64,000 nucleotides of DNA, taken from assembly GCA_019634595.1 (NCBI GenBank), contig JAHCBC010000007.1, forward strand, positions 62,001-126,000, written 5' to 3'. This document shows positions 58,187-64,000 of this stretch, one piece after another (within the stretch, counting starts at the first letter, position 1; every line of letters begins with the position of its first letter). The notes beneath the pieces were generated by a model. The model ran no database searches. It saw nothing but the letters and a program-made list of their open reading frames with translations, and had not been told where the DNA came from. Both the position numbers and the translations under genes were made by a program. The stretch is from Akkermansiaceae bacterium (GTDB lineage Bacteria > Verrucomicrobiota > Verrucomicrobiia > Verrucomicrobiales > Akkermansiaceae).

Positions 58187-58522
58187 TCACTTCCGGAACT
58201 TCAGCACCTTCTCCCCTTCTCGGTAGAGGCCCCAGCGGTCGCGGGCGTGGACTTCCAGGAATTCGGGATCTTCGCGGAGAGCCTTGTGCTCCGTGATCAT
58301 GTTGTCCCGGTCAGCCAGGGCCAGCCGCTCCTGCTCCTTCGCCTCCTTCAGGCTTTGTTCCATCTCATCCAGCCGCTGCCGGTGGGGGAAAGCCATCGCC
58401 ACGCAGGTGAATCCGGACGCGGCACAAAACACGACGAAAAGCATCCGGCGGAGGCTGTTGAACGCCTCCGTCCTCGCTTCGATCCGGGCCAACTTGCCCA
58501 TCACTGGTTTCTTCACCGCCAT
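58187..58522 (-). CDS. DivIC/FtsB-like septum formation initiator protein
   Basis: A 111-residue bitopic protein. ATG 58522 is preferred because GGTGGAG lies 7 bases upstream; an in-frame GTG at 58531 adds three residues. A short basic N-terminus is followed by one transmembrane helix (LFVVFCAASGFTCVAMAF), a coiled coil (LDEMEQSLKEAKEQERLALA) and a conserved end with ARDRWGLYREGEKVLKF, which corresponds to the 'AR..LG...PGE.v' motif of the DivIC/FtsB family. It should join the FtsQ/FtsL divisome subcomplex. No other division genes are adjacent. Confidence 0.88.
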   Translation of the reverse strand: MAVKKPVMGKLARIEARTEAFNSLRRMLFVVFCAASGFTCVAMAFPHRQRLDEMEQSLKEAKEQERLALADRDNMITEHKALREDPEFLEVHARDRWGLYREGEKVLKFRK

Positions 58523-58643
58523 GGTCTCCACCGATTGAAGCTGAACCTGCCGGGATTGTCAAGATTGCCTGAGTTTCCCGGTCGGGATTCATCTCCCGGC
58601 CTGCTCATGGACAAGAGGAAAGGCACCGCGCATCGCGCGGAAA

Positions 58644-58780
58644 GGAAGAGCTTTCTCCGAAAGCTCCTGTGCGACGGCCTCCGCCCCATCCGGCCCGGGG
58701 GGAAAGGGAACGTATCCAACTTGGGAGGCATCAAGGGCGATGTGCCATCCACTCACGGCCCTTTCGGAGAAAGCGCTTCC
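58644..58780. repeat. REPIN-like inverted repeat pair
   Basis: GGAAGAGCTTTCTCCGAAAG (58644-58663) recurs inverted at 58761-58780 with one mismatch in 20. The left arm contains a perfect hairpin GAGCTTTC-TCC-GAAAGCTC (58648-58666); the right arm has a CTTTC-GGA-GAAAG hairpin. It fills part of the 391-bp gap between the divergent DivIC-like and nucleotidyltransferase genes. A further hairpin, GAAAGGCC with GGCCTTTTC, lies at about 58856-58881. Confidence 0.75.
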
Positions 58781-58913
58781 GTTCCCCGTCGGCTTCGCCG
58801 CGGGGGGCAAGATGGCACCCCTCCACCCGGCCGGGACGGCGCAGCCGCTCCGCTACGGAAAGGCCGCACAAAGGCCTTTTCATGGTTCCCTCCGCTCCAC
58901 AGAATCCGCGGCG

Positions 58914-59810
58914 ATGCAACCAACCCTCCTCGTCCTCGCCGCCGGCATGGGCAGCCGCTACGGCGGACTGAAGCAAATGGACCCGATGGGACCGAACGGA
59001 GAAACCGTCCTCGACTACTCCGTCTTCGACGCGATCCGCGCGGGTTTCGGCAAGGTGGTCTTCATCATCCGCGAGGATTTCGCGGAAGCTTTCAAGCAAG
59101 GGATCGGCTCGCGTTTCTCCGACCGCATCGAGGTGGGTTACGCCTTCCAGAAGCTGGATGACCTCCCCGCCCCGTTCAGTGTGCCGGAAGGACGCACGAA
59201 ACCGTGGGGCACCGCCCATGCCGTGCGCGCCGCGAGGGATGTGGTGAAAGAACCCTTCGCGGTCATCAATGCGGATGATTTCTACGGCAGGGACGCCTAC
59301 CGCGCAGCGGCCGCATTCCTCCTGGATCCCACGCCCTCCCATTATGCGATGGTGGGCTATCCGCTGGAAAACACCCTGTCCGATCATGGCGAGGTCAACC
59401 GCGGGATCTGCTCCCGGGATGCCGCCGGGCTGCTCACGAACGTGGAGGAATACGTGAACATTTCACGCGGCGAAGACGGCGTGGTGCGTGGCACCGCCTT
59501 GGATGGAGAGCGAAAAGTGATCGCCGATGGTACGCCCGTTTCGATGAATTTCTGGGCGTTCACCCCGGACTTCTTCCTTCATCTGGAATCCCACTTCACC
59601 TCCTTCCTGGAAAGCCAGGGCGATGGCGGGAAGACGGAGTGCTACATCCCAACGGTGGTGGACGCCCTCATCCGCCCCGGCGTGGCGGACTGCCGCGTTC
59701 TGGACACCAGCAGCCATTGGTTCGGGGTGACCTATCCGGATGACAAGCCCCATGTGGTCGCCTCCATCAACCGCCTCATCTCGGAAGGGGAATATCCGGC
59801 GTCGCTCTGA
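58914..59810 (+). CDS. Sugar-1-phosphate nucleotidyltransferase-like protein
   Basis: A 298-residue protein starting at ATG 58914 (MQPTLLVLAAGMGSRYGG). The N-terminal LAAGMGSRYGGLKQMDPMGP is the nucleotide-binding loop of the NTP-transferase family (GxGxR...K). AVINADDFYGRDAY carries the metal-binding Asp of the family, and GTAHAVRAARDVV also fits. It should transfer a nucleotide to a sugar phosphate, producing an NDP-sugar for surface polysaccharide, but the substrate is not determined. The long upstream open frame back to 58740 crosses the repeat element and is unlikely to be translated. Confidence 0.88.
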   Translation: MQPTLLVLAAGMGSRYGGLKQMDPMGPNGETVLDYSVFDAIRAGFGKVVFIIREDFAEAFKQGIGSRFSDRIEVGYAFQKLDDLPAPFSVPEGRTKPWGTAHAVRAARDVVKEPFAVINADDFYGRDAYRAAAAFLLDPTPSHYAMVGYPLENTLSDHGEVNRGICSRDAAGLLTNVEEYVNISRGEDGVVRGTALDGERKVIADGTPVSMNFWAFTPDFFLHLESHFTSFLESQGDGGKTECYIPTVVDALIRPGVADCRVLDTSSHWFGVTYPDDKPHVVASINRLISEGEYPASL

Positions 59811-59823
59811 TCCGCGCGACGGT

Positions 59824-60345
59824 TCACGCCTGACCGGCGGTCCCAATGAAACGGTGAGGAAAGACAGGTGGCTCCTCCCGGCAGGTGGCCACGTAGTCGT
59901 CCCACGCGGCCAGCTTCGGCAGATCCCTCGCCGCTCCACGGGCGATGATCCGGCGCTTCCGCTCGTCCGGCGGGCACCAGATGAAGTGAAACTCAGGCAC
60001 TACCCCCAGCCGCCGCTCCAGATGTGAGGGCCAGTCCGCCTCCCCGCCCTCCCGGGTGAATGGACCGGCGATGACGACAGGCACGTTCGGCAAATTCGAA
60101 ACGGCCAGATCAAAGAGCGTCTCATAGACCGGGGCCCGGAATGCCTGCTTGTAGGCCGCCGAATGGCGGTCGTCCGGATCAAAGCCCGCGAGTTCCAGCC
60201 CCGCCCTCACCATCCGCTCGGTCACCTCATCACTGTCGAGCAGGCAGGCTCCAAGCGTGGCCGCCAGTTTCCGGGCATAGACCGTCTTTCCGGCGGCAGG
60301 AGGCCCGAAAACGATATGAAGTCTGCCGGAAGCGGGCGTGATCAC
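59824..60345 (-). CDS. P-loop kinase of the AAA/zeta-like type
   Basis: A 173-residue predicted kinase. Walker A is HIVFGPPAAGKTVYARKLA; LLDSDEVTERMV is the acceptor-site region and VVIAGPFTREGG the second beta strand; CPPDERKRRIIARG is the lid with Arg residues. It resembles COG0645-type kinases and chloramphenicol-phosphotransferase or zeta-like proteins. No antitoxin is adjacent, so a zeta toxin is unlikely. It is convergent with the nucleotidyltransferase (13-bp gap). A terminator-like hairpin lies 40 bp upstream of the start, on the same strand. Confidence 0.8.
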   Translation of the reverse strand: MITPASGRLHIVFGPPAAGKTVYARKLAATLGACLLDSDEVTERMVRAGLELAGFDPDDRHSAAYKQAFRAPVYETLFDLAVSNLPNVPVVIAGPFTREGGEADWPSHLERRLGVVPEFHFIWCPPDERKRRIIARGAARDLPKLAAWDDYVATCREEPPVFPHRFIGTAGQA

Positions 60346-60385
60346 GGGCGCAGCGAACCCCGGATGCCGTGCGGGGAAAAGTCAA

Positions 60386-60415
60386 AAGGCGCGGACCGTT
60401 TCCGATCCGCGCCTT
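60386..60415 (-). terminator. Terminator-like hairpin upstream of the P-loop kinase
   Basis: AAGGCGCGGA (60386-60395) and TCCGCGCCTT (60406-60415) form a perfect 10-bp stem. Read on the minus strand the stem is followed by TTTTGACTTTTC, a typical termination context. No gene on the minus strand lies upstream of it. Confidence 0.7.
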
Positions 60416-60600
60416 CAAATGAACATTCCCCCCAAATGACCCCGGCTACTTCACTGTTCCATCGCCCGAATTCCCCCCGGATATCGAACGACTCCTACAT
60501 TGCTATGACCGGAATCTGGAAATGTCTGAAAGGCATTGCTGCCTTCCGTTGACAAAGAGAATGCGATAATCCGGGTGTCTTTAAAGATCTAAATTATCCC

Positions 60601-60632
60601 AAAATCGGCCATAAGGACTCAAAAACGGCCAT
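60601..60632 (+). repeat. 20-nt-period direct repeat upstream of a PEP-CTERM gene
   Basis: AAAATCGGCCAT (60601-60612) and AAAAACGGCCAT (60621-60632) are direct repeats, 11 of 12 identical, with a spacing of 20 nt (two helical turns). This is the layout of a tandem activator site. It lies about 160 bp upstream of the PEP-CTERM ATG in an otherwise featureless AT-richer stretch. Confidence 0.5.
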
Positions 60633-60670
60633 TTGTACCATTATTTCCCAATATGGGGTCCCTTCCGTGG

Positions 60671-60694
60671 ATTCCCCGGCATTGCCGGGGGAAT
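60671..60694 (+). promoter_or_regulatory. Leader hairpin upstream of a PEP-CTERM gene
   Basis: ATTCCCCGGCA (60671-60681) pairs with TGCCGGGGGAAT (60683-60694), with one bulged G. It lies about 95 nt before ATG 60789, in the presumed 5' leader. No T-run follows, so it may stabilise or regulate the transcript. Confidence 0.45.
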
Positions 60695-60788
60695 TTCCAC
60701 AAATGCGTGCAATAATCAGGGAGAGCTTTCCGTATCCATCATGCCCACCGTGGGATTCCAACCCCATCGGGAGTTTCCGAACCATCGC

Positions 60789-61487
60789 ATGAAGCCCGCC
60801 TTTTTGATTTTCTTCCAACTGTCCGCCATGATTTCCGGAGCTTCCGGGGCGACCTTGGCCACCTACCTGACCGGCACGCAGAGCTTTGCGGCGAGTGATG
60901 TGGCGGATGGGATCACCGCGGGAAACATGACCACCACCGGCGGGGAATGGCGTAATTCCTACGGCACCCCCGGGAACACTCCCGCCGGTCCGAACCTGGG
61001 CACCGGCACCGGCACCTACTGGCGGTTGTTCCATGGGAACGTCACCTCCACCACCCTCAGCCCGACGTCCTCCGCGCTTTCCGCCACCATCGCCACATCC
61101 GACGGGTATTCCTTCGTCCCGGCGACCCTGACGTTCGATTTCGCCAATGCCATCCACGCGGCGGCGGCTTCCTCCGTCACCTCCACGGTGGGGGTTTATG
61201 TGAACGGCACGCTGTTCACCCCGGTCTTCACGCTCACCAATACGGACAACAACAAATACAAGGTCCAGACCTACAGCGTGGATCTCAGCAGCCTGGGCGA
61301 GATCACCAGCCTGTCCTTCGCGATCGCCGTGGCGGACGACTATACCCCAACCACGGGGAACGTGGGCAATTTCATCCAAGGGGTGAAACTCGAAGGCACC
61401 ATGGTGCCGGAACCTTCCGGAGTCCTGTTGCTGGCGGGCTGTGCCGTCCTGCCCGCCCTGCGCCGCCGCCGCGGAAGGGACGCCTGA
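60789..61487 (+). CDS. PEP-CTERM sorting-domain protein
   Basis: A 232-residue exported protein; ATG 60789 gives signal MKPAFLIFFQLSAMISGASG, while the open frame to 60633 lacks a signal at its start. The mature domain is beta-rich with many Thr/Ser/Gly. The C-terminus VPEPSGVLLLAGCAVLPALRRRRG is a full PEP-CTERM tail (Pro-Glu-Pro, hydrophobic, basic). It should be anchored or released by an exosortase encoded elsewhere. The upstream 373-bp gap contains the direct repeats and leader hairpin described separately. It is convergent with the methyltransferase gene (8-bp gap). Confidence 0.88.
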   Translation: MKPAFLIFFQLSAMISGASGATLATYLTGTQSFAASDVADGITAGNMTTTGGEWRNSYGTPGNTPAGPNLGTGTGTYWRLFHGNVTSTTLSPTSSALSATIATSDGYSFVPATLTFDFANAIHAAAASSVTSTVGVYVNGTLFTPVFTLTNTDNNKYKVQTYSVDLSSLGEITSLSFAIAVADDYTPTTGNVGNFIQGVKLEGTMVPEPSGVLLLAGCAVLPALRRRRGRDA

Positions 61488-61495
61488 CTTCCCCG

Positions 61496-62116
61496 CTACC
61501 GCGTCCAGCGTTCGCTTTTCAGCAGCCCCCAGCTCCAGGTCGTCCGGGCGGCACGGGTGAAACCGGCCCGGCCCAGCGCGTCATCCGGCGGATGGAGCTT
61601 CCGCGCCGTGACGCCCGCCACCATGCCGAAGAACAGATAGAGCGACCGGAGGATGAACCGGCCCCGCCACCGTGCGGCACCCCGCTCCGGCAGGTCGAAC
61701 TCCGCGATCCACCATTCCGCCTGCGGGGCCGCGCATCCAGCGAGCTTTTCCACCGCTTCCTCCATCCCGCGCCGCGGCAGGCAATCCAGCAGGAAATTGG
61801 TCACGATCAGATCAAAGCGCCGGTCCGTCTCCCAGTCCTCCAGGCGGGCATGGACGAAGGCCACTCCCGTATCGTCCCCCAGCCTGCGGCGTGCGATCTC
61901 CAGCATTCCCGCGCTGCCATCCACCACGGTGATCTCCGCATCGGGAAACCGTGCCCGGAATGCCTCCAGGAAACGTCCCGGTCCCTCCCCCACCATCAGC
62001 ACCCTTTCAGGACGGTGGCTTCCTTCCATCAGCCAGAGACGGGCACGCTGCATGCACCACCCGGCCAGGAGATGTTCCATCGGACCATAGAATGGCGCGA
62101 TGCGGTCGAAGCTCAT
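61496..62116 (-). CDS. Class I SAM-dependent methyltransferase
   Basis: A 206-residue protein with the Rossmann methyltransferase fold. Motif I is VLMVGEGPGRFLEAF, motif II ITVVDGSAGMLEIARRR, and motif IV FDLIVTNFLLDCLP. The C-terminal third carries a hydrophobic stretch (SLYLFFGMVAG), as in methyltransferases that act on lipid or quinone substrates near the membrane. Substrate unknown. The start overlaps the stop of the upstream hypothetical gene by 4 bp, and it is the last gene of the obg operon. Confidence 0.88.
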   Translation of the reverse strand: MSFDRIAPFYGPMEHLLAGWCMQRARLWLMEGSHRPERVLMVGEGPGRFLEAFRARFPDAEITVVDGSAGMLEIARRRLGDDTGVAFVHARLEDWETDRRFDLIVTNFLLDCLPRRGMEEAVEKLAGCAAPQAEWWIAEFDLPERGAARWRGRFILRSLYLFFGMVAGVTARKLHPPDDALGRAGFTRAARTTWSWGLLKSERWTR

Positions 62117-62523
62117 TCCGCGGCTTCCGCATCCCTTTCCGCGCCCCCTGTCTCCCGCAGGCCTGAGCGGAGACGCTGCAGCAGTTCACAGGTTTCCGGG
62201 CAGAGGGACGCCTCCCAATCCCGCACGCCGGGGTCCTGTGCCATCGCGGGGACCGTGGCGGTGGTGAGCCGGTGGCCTGCCAGGAACTGCTCCGCCTCCG
62301 CCCCGGTCGCGGTGCTGAAAAGCCCGGCGTAGAACCACGGCTTGGGATCTCCTCCCTCATTCCAACACCGGATCATCTGCCGGGCGGCATCACAGGAGGT
62401 CCGCAGGCGCAGCGGGTCCGTCTCCGCCAGATGGTTGATCCAGTCCTCCGCCCTCTTTCCCAGGCCCCGGTGGACGATCCACCGCTGGTTGATCCTGGTG
62501 GCCCACTCCACGGGGCGCTTCAT
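62113..62523 (-). CDS. Hypothetical protein in the obg operon
   Basis: A 136-residue soluble protein. ATG 62523 is favoured by GAGG about 6 bases upstream; ATG 62538 is also in frame. The sequence is helical (WATRINQRWIVHRGLGKRAE, TSCDAARQMIRCWNEGG) with several Trp and Cys residues, but I recognise no family or catalytic motif. It overlaps the downstream methyltransferase gene by 4 bp and follows the gamma-glutamylcyclotransferase gene by 11 bp, so it is part of the same transcript. Confidence 0.7.
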   Translation of the reverse strand: MKRPVEWATRINQRWIVHRGLGKRAEDWINHLAETDPLRLRTSCDAARQMIRCWNEGGDPKPWFYAGLFSTATGAEAEQFLAGHRLTTATVPAMAQDPGVRDWEASLCPETCELLQRLRSGLRETGGAERDAEAAE

Positions 62524-62534
62524 TTCATCCTCTT

Positions 62535-62933
62535 TCATTCAGCTCCGGGTTCGACCGCAATCCAGTCACCCTGAGCCAGAAGATCCTTCGCGTCAAATGG
62601 TCCGATCCATTCCCATACCCATGCGGAAAGCGTCTTCCCGCCCGGCCGGAACACGACGGCCTTCACGCGGCGGTATTCACTGCCCTCGATCTCGCCCGCG
62701 GACAGGCCCTCGAAAGCATCCAGCTCCAGCAGTTGGCCGGCATCCACGGAATAGACCTCGCCTTTCACCTCGCCCTCGTCCCCCAGCACCAGCCCCGGAT
62801 ACCAGGAGATGCGGTAGATCCTGCCTTTTACGATCCCCTCCGTCACCAGGTCCGCGCCGGACATCCGGAAGTGGTTCGTCCCGCCGCGTCTCAGCGTGCC
62901 ATAGACGAACACCAGATCACGGGTTCCGGACAT
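62535..62933 (-). CDS. Gamma-glutamylcyclotransferase-family protein
   Basis: A 132-residue protein of the GGCT-like (AIG2/BtrG) fold. The substrate-cradling motif VYGTLRRGGTNH is at the N-terminus; the catalytic glutamate is probably in LLELDAFEG, and the fold ends with EYRRVKAVV and AWVWEWIG. Members cyclise gamma-glutamyl amines to pyroglutamate. The substrate here is not known. It lies 12 bp downstream of obg on the same strand. Confidence 0.88.
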   Translation of the reverse strand: MSGTRDLVFVYGTLRRGGTNHFRMSGADLVTEGIVKGRIYRISWYPGLVLGDEGEVKGEVYSVDAGQLLELDAFEGLSAGEIEGSEYRRVKAVVFRPGGKTLSAWVWEWIGPFDAKDLLAQGDWIAVEPGAE

Positions 62934-62945
62934 GGGCGTGGGAAA

Positions 62946-64000
62946 TCAGCGGCCGCCAGGGCGATGGCCGACCTCGTTGTCGAGCATCTGCTTCAGGTCA
63001 TCCAGGCCTTCTTCCAGGTCGGCGGAGATGGGCAGTACCTCCGCCTTCGGGAAACGGTTGCGGAACGCTTCGAGGTTCTCGGCGGCTCCTTCGAGGTCCA
63101 TCTTGTTCGCCACCACCTTCCATGGGAAGCGGGCGAGTTCCTCGTCATATTCCTTGATCTCCGTGCGGAGGATCTCGAAGTCGGAAATGGGATCCCGTCC
63201 CTCACTGCCGGCCATGTCCAGGACGAACAGGAGCATCTTGCAGCGGGTGACGTGGCGGAGGAACTCATGGCCCAGACCGCGGTTGTCATGCGCTCCCTCG
63301 ATGAGGCCGGGGATGTCCGCCACCGTGCAGCGGCGGAAGCCGGGAAACTCCACCACCCCCACCATCGGTTGCAGCGTGGTGAACGGGTAGGAGGCGACCT
63401 TCGGCTTGGCCGCGGACAGCTTGCCCAGCAGCGTGGATTTCCCGGCGTTCGGGAAGCCGACGAGACCGGCGTCCGCGATGCGGCGCAGCTCGAGATAGAA
63501 AACTCCCTGGTCGCCGGGCGTGCCGAGCGTGTGCTCCACCGGCGCACGGTTGGTCGGCGTCTTGAAGTGCCAGTTGCCCTTGCCGGGTTCGCCACCCTTG
63601 CAGAGCACGAACTGCTGGCCTTCCTCGGTCAGGTCGGCGATGGGTTCGAGATCGATGCCCTCGTCGCTTCGTTCGGACTCGACGGCTTCGTTGATGGTCA
63701 CAGCGCTGCTCCGATAAACCACCGTGCCCGGAGGCACCTTGCCGATGATCTTTTTTCCGCCCTTGCCGGTTTTCCGGGTGCCCGCACCGTTTTTCCCGTT
63801 CTCCGCGATGAGCTTCGGATCGTAGTGGTACTGGCGCAGGTTGTCGGTCGAGTTGTCCACGATCAGAATCACGTCTCCGCCCGCGCCTCCGTCTCCGCCG
63901 TCAGGGCCGCCGCGTGGGACGAATTTCTCCCGGCGGAATGCCACGACGCCGTCTCCGCCGTCGCCCGCCTTGGCCAAAATCCGGATGTGATCAATGAACA
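62946..64000 (-). CDS. obg: Obg/CgtA ribosome-associated GTPase, missing one base of its start
   Basis: The minus strand reads in frame from the right edge: after the two bases TG come FIDHIRILAKAGDGGDGV, the universal Obg N-terminus. The start ATG therefore lacks only its A, which falls just outside the window. The N-terminal Gly-rich Obg fold (REKFVPRGGPDGGDGGAGGD) is followed by the GTPase with G1 GFPNAGKST, switch I through PFTTLQP, G3 DIPGLIEGAH and G4 NKMD. The protein would have 351 residues. Obg acts in 50S subunit assembly and stress signalling. It lacks the C-terminal OCT extension. First gene of a four-gene unit with the GGCT-like protein, a hypothetical and a methyltransferase. 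Confidence 0.96.
   Translation of the reverse strand, partial: FIDHIRILAKAGDGGDGVVAFRREKFVPRGGPDGGDGGAGGDVILIVDNSTDNLRQYHYDPKLIAENGKNGAGTRKTGKGGKKIIGKVPPGTVVYRSSAVTINEAVESERSDEGIDLEPIADLTEEGQQFVLCKGGEPGKGNWHFKTPTNRAPVEHTLGTPGDQGVFYLELRRIADAGLVGFPNAGKSTLLGKLSAAKPKVASYPFTTLQPMVGVVEFPGFRRCTVADIPGLIEGAHDNRGLGHEFLRHVTRCKMLLFVLDMAGSEGRDPISDFEILRTEIKEYDEELARFPWKVVANKMDLEGAAENLEAFRNRFPKAEVLPISADLEEGLDDLKQMLDNEVGHRPGGR

Noticed and set aside
59824..60345. Zeta-type toxin of a toxin-antitoxin pair
   Set aside because: Only the P-loop kinase fold is shared; no epsilon-like antitoxin or other small gene is adjacent.

Overview
The window is dense, GC-rich bacterial chromosome with about 56 protein genes on both strands, short intergenic gaps and no rRNA, tRNA, CRISPR array, transposase or integrase that I can see. 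Two PEP-CTERM proteins, an ECF sigma factor paired with a FecR/LamG membrane protein, a zinc-ribbon Ser/Thr kinase, a System II (ResB/CcsA) cytochrome c maturation pair and many secreted repeat proteins together suggest a Verrucomicrobiota chromosome, probably close to Luteolibacter and relatives. That placement is inferred from gene content, not from a marker-gene search.

Layout. 1-3.9 kb (minus): 5' part of a Type III-like DNA methyltransferase, a GNAT acetyltransferase and the kinase. 4-11.5 kb (plus): RluA-family pseudouridine synthase, an acidic small protein, three tandem exported or membrane proteins sharing a new-looking Cys/His module, Mfd and a SurA-like isomerase. 11.7-19.2 kb (minus): Aat, a four-gene DUF4350/DUF4129-like/SpoIIM/RDD membrane cluster, a class C beta-lactamase-fold hydrolase and an AI-2E family permease. 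19.8-26.8 kb (plus): a secreted RHS/YD-repeat protein with a C-terminal toxin-like tip, a candidate immunity gene and an Ig-like secreted protein carrying an RHS remnant; the tip and immunity gene are visibly AT-richer than the surroundings. 27-32.4 kb (minus): lipoprotein, resB, ccsA, purB. 32.7-35.9 kb: FecR/LamG protein and sigma factor, divergent from a PEP-CTERM protein. 36-41 kb (plus): psd, glnD, rpsP, a MidA-like methyltransferase. 42.9-48 kb (plus): phosphatase, UbiA, SufE, then a ModE-like regulator, a TonB-dependent receptor and a small molybdopterin-fold exported protein. 48.2-50.5 kb (minus): tonB-exbB-exbD and a coiled-coil protein. 50.7-64 kb: glycerate kinase, YihY, rpoN, nspC, thiH, a DivIC/FtsB-like protein, a nucleotidyltransferase, a P-loop kinase, a second PEP-CTERM protein and an obg operon cut at the right edge.

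The most interesting unit is 44.8-50.6 kb. A ModE-type DNA-binding protein is followed by a 26-nt near-palindrome resembling a ModE box, then by an outer-membrane receptor and a molybdopterin-fold protein, with a complete TonB-ExbB-ExbD motor convergent to it. I read this as a candidate TonB-dependent molybdate/tungstate (or Mo-chelate) uptake locus. The tonB operon has its own Fur-like inverted repeat. Other notable items are the three-paralogue Cys/His family, the RHS toxin-immunity module with a tandem duplication at its cleavage boundary, the MoxR-less SpoIIM/RDD cluster, and at least five different intergenic inverted-repeat elements, several built like REPINs.
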